From positions 1 to 64,000 of the forward strand of contig VXBM01000056.1 of NCBI GenBank assembly GCA_013400155.1: DNA of 64,000 nt, given 5' to 3'. Source of the stretch: Helopsaltes ochotensis. Lineage: Eukaryota; Chordata; Aves; Passeriformes; Locustellidae. Under the pieces are notes generated by a model. The model worked only from the letters and a program-made list of their open reading frames with translations. It was not told where the DNA came from and did no database searches. The position numbers were made by a program, and so were the translations under genes. Shown here piece after piece: positions 62,801-64,000 of the stretch (within the stretch, counting starts at the first letter, position 1; every line of letters begins with the position of its first letter).

Positions 62801-63756
62801 AGAAAAGAATCTGAGGTATTTCATTTGTATGCCAAGGTACTTTTCAGTCCAGTACTCTTAAAGAAAGTAAAGGCTGCTGCTCTAGGTGCAAGTTCTCCAC
62901 ATCTTCCCTTTTTGCATATGGGCAAAAACTGTGAGGATGTGAGAACCTAGAAATGTCTAGACCACTGCCATTTGGTGTTGAATGCATCTTGAAGATGTAG
63001 AGCAGTTTGAAAAGACTGGAAGAGAACTTTAAAAGACAAGGAAGTTGATCTGCCAGCCTTTTGGGATAACCTGACAGAGCTCTGAACTTAGAAAGCATTA
63101 AAGCATAAAAATGTAATTAACATCAGTCATCATGGTTTTATTAAAAAAAGGAAAAGTCTTAATCCCCCAAAATTAAAGCAAATAAGAGAAATAGCACAGA
63201 TATGTTACAGTTTTGACAGGCATTGATTGACTCACCTGAGTGTGCAGGTGAGCTGACATGAGACTACCTTTTTAAATATACAGAGTGAAGAGCTGAGCTT
63301 AGCTGTGTTTTGGCTGAAGAGCCTTAAGAGGACAGGCTATTTATAACTGTACTTATGCAGTGTGCTACAGGTCCTAAAGCTAAATCTAAATCATATGCAA
63401 CTGAATTTTTTTGCTTAAGAAATTAACTCCTGCAGCCTATTCACATGTGAGCCTCAACAAAGAAGAAAAAAGACTGCTTTCATCTCACGGTATCATCTTC
63501 TTCCATCATCTTCTCTGAAGCCATGGCAATATATAGTTGCTTTTTCCCTGATCTCATGTGCTGCCCAAATCTATTTCAGGGGGAAAATCTAGATCTGGCT
63601 ATTTCCAAGGATGAAGTTATGGCCATGATTGGGGAAGGAATATGTGTGGTGAAGACACTTACAAGGAATCACCTCTACTGTGAGCCCCCCTCAGAGCAGC
63701 CAGCTCCACGGCACCGCACCAAGCGGGAGGGCACGGACCTGCTGCCAGAGTTCACG
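37740..63756 (+). CDS. PLXNB1: Plexin-B1 gene, ectodomain part (20 coding exons, 3' end outside window)
   Basis: This is a single-pass receptor of the plexin family. Plexin-B1 binds semaphorin 4D at the cell surface and signals through a cytoplasmic R-Ras/Rap GAP and Rho-GEF binding. Twenty exons with GT-AG borders keep one frame for 1,531 codons from ATG 37750. Domains in order (approximate residues): signal peptide 1-20, Sema 22-480, PSI1 490-535, linker 560-640, PSI2 645-690, Ser/Thr/Pro-rich segment 687-974, PSI3 1090-1140, IPT1 1145-1230, IPT2 1231-1334, IPT3 1335-1472, IPT4 1473-1515. The transmembrane helix, GAP domain and C-terminal PDZ ligand lie beyond the window. The assignment to B1 rests on the mucin-like insert, the motif [10 protein letters not shown], the DYQYD motif, the basic cleavage region in IPT3 and my memory of the human protein (about 2,135 residues). 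PLXNB2 lacks the long insert. The start codon has A at -3 and follows a good acceptor by 10 nt, so the rest of the 5' leader is upstream. Confidence 0.95.
39364..39486 (+). mobile_element. CR1 LINE, 3'-terminal fragment
   Basis: The segment contains the CR1 tail hallmarks in order: CAAAATCCTCCTGGATGCA, GGGGTTGGACTATATGATCT, CCAGAGGTCCCTTCCAACC and AATAATTCTGTGAA. It is a 5'-truncated, diverged copy in the same orientation as the plexin gene, within its first coding intron. CR1 is the dominant LINE of birds and other sauropsids, so this supports the host assignment. Confidence 0.9.
42031..42090. repeat. A17 homopolymer and purine-rich (GA) tract
   Basis: An AC-rich run leads into 17 A residues (42031-42047) and then about 40 bases that are almost all G and A. 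It could be a simple-repeat expansion or an old retroposon tail; no retroposon body is recognisable upstream. Confidence 0.85.
43436..43618 (+). CDS. PLXNB1: PLXNB1 coding exon 2: Sema domain
   Basis: This exon has 61 codons, phase 0 at both ends, with acceptor CTATAAAG and donor GTATGA. It encodes [14 protein letters not shown] near its start and an [22 protein letters not shown] strand, which is the typical last-but-one Sema blade with its conserved GD motif. Confidence 0.96.
44030..44158 (+). CDS. PLXNB1: PLXNB1 coding exon 3: end of Sema domain
   Basis: The exon has 43 codons, phase 0/0, after CTTTTGCAG and before GTAAGAG. It encodes [18 protein letters not shown] and then [11 protein letters not shown], the conserved closing strands of the Sema propeller that lead into the first PSI module. 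Confidence 0.96.
44159..45948 (+). other. PLXNB1: PLXNB1 intron after coding exon 3
   Basis: This 1.8-kb intron has GT-AG borders. I see no repeat or nested gene in it. The short intron before it, 43619-44029, is also plain. Confidence 0.9.
45949..46049 (+). CDS. PLXNB1: PLXNB1 coding exon 4: first half of PSI1
   Basis: The exon is 101 nt and ends in phase 2, within an arginine codon completed by the next exon. It encodes the cysteine pattern [20 protein letters not shown], which is the canonical plexin/semaphorin/integrin core. The acceptor is TCTGACAG and the donor GTAGGA. Confidence 0.96.
46050..47556 (+). other. PLXNB1: PLXNB1 introns around coding exon 5
   Basis: The introns 46050-46727 and 46861-47556 flank coding exon 5 (46728-46860, annotated separately). 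Apart from that exon I see nothing in them. Confidence 0.85.
46728..46860 (+). CDS. PLXNB1: PLXNB1 coding exon 5: second half of PSI1 and linker
   Basis: The exon is 133 nt. Its first base completes the split Arg codon and 44 codons follow. It carries the remaining PSI1 cysteines (CSRRSEC and a later QQC) and a conserved tryptophan-rich stretch. An NIS sequon lies before the exon end, and the donor is GTGAGT. Confidence 0.95.
47557..47713 (+). CDS. PLXNB1: PLXNB1 coding exon 6: Ig-like linker between PSI1 and PSI2
   Basis: This exon is easily missed because it gives no long open frame. It begins ATATTCTTGG after TGAATGACAG, runs 157 nt, and ends phase 1 before GTTAGTG. It encodes [20 protein letters not shown] and [14 protein letters not shown], which match the plexin-B linker pattern of a YSCxF strand followed by GxMCPSPDP. 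Phases fit both neighbours exactly. Confidence 0.94.
47714..50522 (+). other. PLXNB1: PLXNB1 intron after coding exon 6
   Basis: This 2.8-kb intron has donor GTTAGT and a T-rich acceptor. A 104-codon open frame at 49277-49591 shows no family resemblance or coding composition, and no exon is missing from the plexin frame here. Confidence 0.88.
50523..50631 (+). CDS. PLXNB1: PLXNB1 coding exon 7: linker strand before PSI2
   Basis: The exon is 109 nt after a long T-rich acceptor ending TTTTCAG. Its first two bases complete the GAT codon begun in the previous exon. It encodes [15 protein letters not shown] and the conserved FSFYDCAAV strand, and its last two bases are the start of a Pro codon. 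The donor is GTGAGC. Confidence 0.95.
50730..50838 (+). CDS. PLXNB1: PLXNB1 coding exon 8: PSI2
   Basis: One completing base and 36 codons encode the second PSI core, [14 protein letters not shown], followed by CTHKAAC. The exon ends in phase 0 before GTGCGT. The frame stays open for a further 48 codons into the intron. Confidence 0.95.
50839..51423 (+). other. PLXNB1: PLXNB1 intron before the mucin-like exon
   Basis: This 585-nt intron follows PSI2. The exon frame continues for 48 codons before a TGA at 50983-50985, so intron retention would end the protein after PSI2. Confidence 0.88.
51424..52287 (+). CDS. PLXNB1: PLXNB1 coding exon 9: Ser/Thr/Pro-rich mucin-like segment
   Basis: The exon has 288 codons, phase 0/0, acceptor TTTCTTTCTAG and donor GTAAGT. 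About half of its first 100 residues are Ser, Thr or Pro (52 of 100 by count), with almost no cysteine, so it is probably an extended, O-glycosylated stalk between PSI2 and PSI3. The C-terminal end is acidic and contains the conserved pieces [10 protein letters not shown] and [11 protein letters not shown]. This segment separates PLXNB1 from PLXNB2. I recognise the flanks as conserved; the body is low-complexity and probably fast-evolving. Confidence 0.93.
52410..52535 (+). CDS. PLXNB1: PLXNB1 coding exon 10: linker after the mucin-like segment
   Basis: The exon has 42 codons, phase 0/0, after a T tract ending TTCAG and before GTAGTC. It encodes [15 protein letters not shown] and [13 protein letters not shown], an Ig-like strand pair that precedes PSI3 in B plexins. 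Confidence 0.94.
52536..54671 (+). other. PLXNB1: PLXNB1 introns around coding exon 11
   Basis: The introns 52536-53607 and 53731-54671 flank coding exon 11. No repeats or other genes are seen. Confidence 0.85.
53608..53730 (+). CDS. PLXNB1: PLXNB1 coding exon 11: linker before PSI3
   Basis: The exon has 41 codons, phase 0/0, acceptor CTCCTGCAG and donor GTGAGTG. It encodes [20 protein letters not shown] and CYITCQMNQ, matching the plexin-B ECVMELEG...CHVTCQ pattern as I recall it. An NKS sequon is present. Confidence 0.94.
54672..54765 (+). CDS. PLXNB1: PLXNB1 coding exon 12: linker strand before PSI3
   Basis: The exon is 94 nt, ending in phase 1 before GTAGGAG, with acceptor TGTCTTTGCAG. 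It encodes [19 protein letters not shown] and then HLRVDSA, the beta strands that lead into PSI3. Confidence 0.94.
55012..55178 (+). CDS. PLXNB1: PLXNB1 coding exon 13: PSI3
   Basis: Two completing bases and 55 codons follow the acceptor CTCCTTTGCAG. The third PSI core is visible as [17 protein letters not shown], then [11 protein letters not shown], and it closes with CPAPLIHS, the standard entry into IPT1. The donor is GTGAGTAA. A weaker acceptor-like TTTGCAG lies 28 nt upstream. Confidence 0.95.
55179..58217 (+). other. PLXNB1: PLXNB1 introns around coding exon 14
   Basis: The introns 55179-56204 and 56357-58217 flank coding exon 14. A small hairpin, CTCCTGC-TAT-GCAGGAG, lies at 57584-57600. 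A 167-codon open frame at 56499-57002 lacks coding features. Confidence 0.85.
56205..56356 (+). CDS. PLXNB1: PLXNB1 coding exon 14: IPT1, first part
   Basis: The exon is 152 nt, starts in phase 0 after GTCTTTGCAG and ends in phase 2. It encodes [20 protein letters not shown], the classic IPT/TIG opening, and then [19 protein letters not shown]. The last two bases begin a Ser codon. The donor GTAGAG is not ideal but the phase and homology fix the border. Confidence 0.95.
58218..58323 (+). CDS. PLXNB1: PLXNB1 coding exon 15: IPT1, second part
   Basis: The exon is 106 nt. Its first base completes Ser and 35 codons follow to GTAACA. It encodes [28 protein letters not shown], which closes IPT1. 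The acceptor is TTGTCCTGCAG. Confidence 0.95.
58324..59705 (+). other. PLXNB1: PLXNB1 intron after coding exon 15
   Basis: This 1.4-kb intron is T-rich, with a pyrimidine run of about 35 bases (TTTTTTTTTTTT, CCTTTTTTTTTCC) before the acceptor. Nothing else is seen. Confidence 0.88.
59706..59842 (+). CDS. PLXNB1: PLXNB1 coding exon 16: IPT2, first part
   Basis: The exon is 137 nt, phase 0 start, phase 2 end, after a very long pyrimidine tract ending CTTCTAG. It encodes [20 protein letters not shown] and an [11 protein letters not shown] strand, typical for the second plexin IPT domain. The donor is GTAAGA. Confidence 0.95.
59843..60827 (+). other. PLXNB1: PLXNB1 introns around coding exon 17
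   Basis: The introns 59843-60461 and 60639-60827 flank coding exon 17. A strong unused-looking donor, GACAG followed by GTGAGT, lies at 60797, only 31 nt before exon 18. Confidence 0.85.
60462..60638 (+). CDS. PLXNB1: PLXNB1 coding exon 17: IPT2, second part
   Basis: The exon is 177 nt. One base completes an Ile codon and the exon ends in phase 2 inside a Ser codon. It encodes [29 protein letters not shown] and [10 protein letters not shown], with NVS and NIT sequons. The acceptor is CTCTCCAAG and the donor GTAGAA. Confidence 0.95.
60828..60996 (+). CDS. PLXNB1: PLXNB1 coding exon 18: IPT3 with basic cleavage motifs
   Basis: The exon is 169 nt: one completing base and 56 codons before GTAGCA. 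It encodes [20 protein letters not shown] and then a basic stretch, [12 protein letters not shown] (residues about 1363-1374). Two furin-type RXXR sites are visible, RRRR at 60913-60924 and RWRR at 60934-60945. Proprotein-convertase cleavage in this part of plexin-B1 is known from the family; which motif is used here is inferred. Confidence 0.95.
60997..62084 (+). other. PLXNB1: PLXNB1 intron after coding exon 18
   Basis: This 1.1-kb GT-AG intron has no recognisable repeat or gene. Confidence 0.88.
62085..62327 (+). CDS. PLXNB1: PLXNB1 coding exon 19: IPT3 end and IPT4 start
   Basis: The exon has 81 codons, phase 0/0, after TTTTCCTTAG and before GTAAGAC. It encodes [33 protein letters not shown] and [14 protein letters not shown], which are highly conserved plexin-B strands. 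An NSS sequon is present. Confidence 0.96.
62328..63579 (+). other. PLXNB1: PLXNB1 intron after coding exon 19
   Basis: This 1.25-kb GT-AG intron has no recognisable repeat or gene. Confidence 0.88.
63580..63756 (+). CDS. PLXNB1: PLXNB1 coding exon 20: IPT4 and juxtamembrane stalk (last exon in window)
   Basis: The exon has 59 codons, phase 0/0, acceptor TCTATTTCAG and donor GTAGGG. It encodes [33 protein letters not shown] and a stalk ending LLPEFT. A furin-type RTKR motif lies at residues 1518-1521 (63715-63726). The transmembrane segment should follow in the next exon, beyond the window. Confidence 0.96.
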
Positions 63757-64000
63757 GTAGGGAATCGGCAGCACTGCCAGAAATCCTGTCATTGCCTGAA
63801 GCATGTGCAAGAAGTGGCTGTGGGATGTGAAGTTAGGAAAGGCAGACGCCCTGCTGAGGGATGGGGGAGGTAACAGAGGTGGCAGGGAACTGGTCTTGTT
63901 CTCAAATTCTGCTCTTAACGGCTAAAGGTGCCTGAAAGTGAACAGTATAGCTGGGTTCACTGTGCTGTGGGCAGCTGTGTGCCCCCTGTGCTCATTCTGG
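63757..64000 (+). other. PLXNB1: Start of the PLXNB1 intron after coding exon 20
   Basis: The intron begins GTAGGG and runs off the window. The exon 20 frame remains open for 38 codons, to a TAA at 63871-63873. The next exon, expected to encode the transmembrane helix, is not in the window. Confidence 0.85.

Noticed and set aside
37740..63756. Assignment to PLXNB2, PLXNB3 or an A-class plexin
   Set aside because: The mucin-like insert between PSI2 and PSI3, the [10 protein letters not shown] and DYQYD motifs and the ectodomain length fit PLXNB1 best.

Overview
The window is vertebrate nuclear DNA, most likely avian. The main clue is a diagnostic CR1 LINE 3' end at about 39364-39486, inside an intron. 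Genes are split by GT-AG introns, coding density is low, and no bacterial-type operons, rRNA or tRNA genes are seen.

The only gene I can identify with confidence is a B-class plexin on the + strand, best assigned to PLXNB1. Twenty coding exons between 37740 and 63756 join in a consistent reading frame. They give 1,531 residues, almost the whole ectodomain: signal peptide, Sema domain, PSI1, PSI2, a 288-codon Ser/Thr/Pro-rich mucin-like exon, PSI3 and four IPT/TIG domains. The window ends before the transmembrane segment and the cytoplasmic GAP/Rho-binding part. The mucin-like exon and the ectodomain length favour PLXNB1 over PLXNB2 or PLXNB3.

Layout. 1-114 is a CpG-rich stretch ending in a possible splice donor, perhaps the edge of the promoter and first non-coding exon. 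115-37739 holds no recognisable conserved protein-coding gene. It is probably a long first intron or 5' flank. It contains a 55-nt G homopolymer (8496-8550), a second small CpG island with a donor-like site (about 18870-19110), a possible 62-nt exon (21268-21329), an unrecognised 36-codon microprotein frame with strongly coding-like third positions (21362-21472), a 48-nt imperfect hairpin (26298-26345) and several short tandem or inverted repeats. 37740-63756 is the plexin gene, and 63757-64000 is the start of the next intron.

Plexin-B1 is the cell-surface receptor for semaphorin 4D. The encoded ectodomain carries up to three furin-type basic motifs. Open frames that run past several exon ends would give soluble truncated forms if those introns were retained. 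The most novel candidates are the microprotein frame at 21.4 kb and the hairpin at 26.3 kb. Both are hypotheses that need comparative or transcript data.
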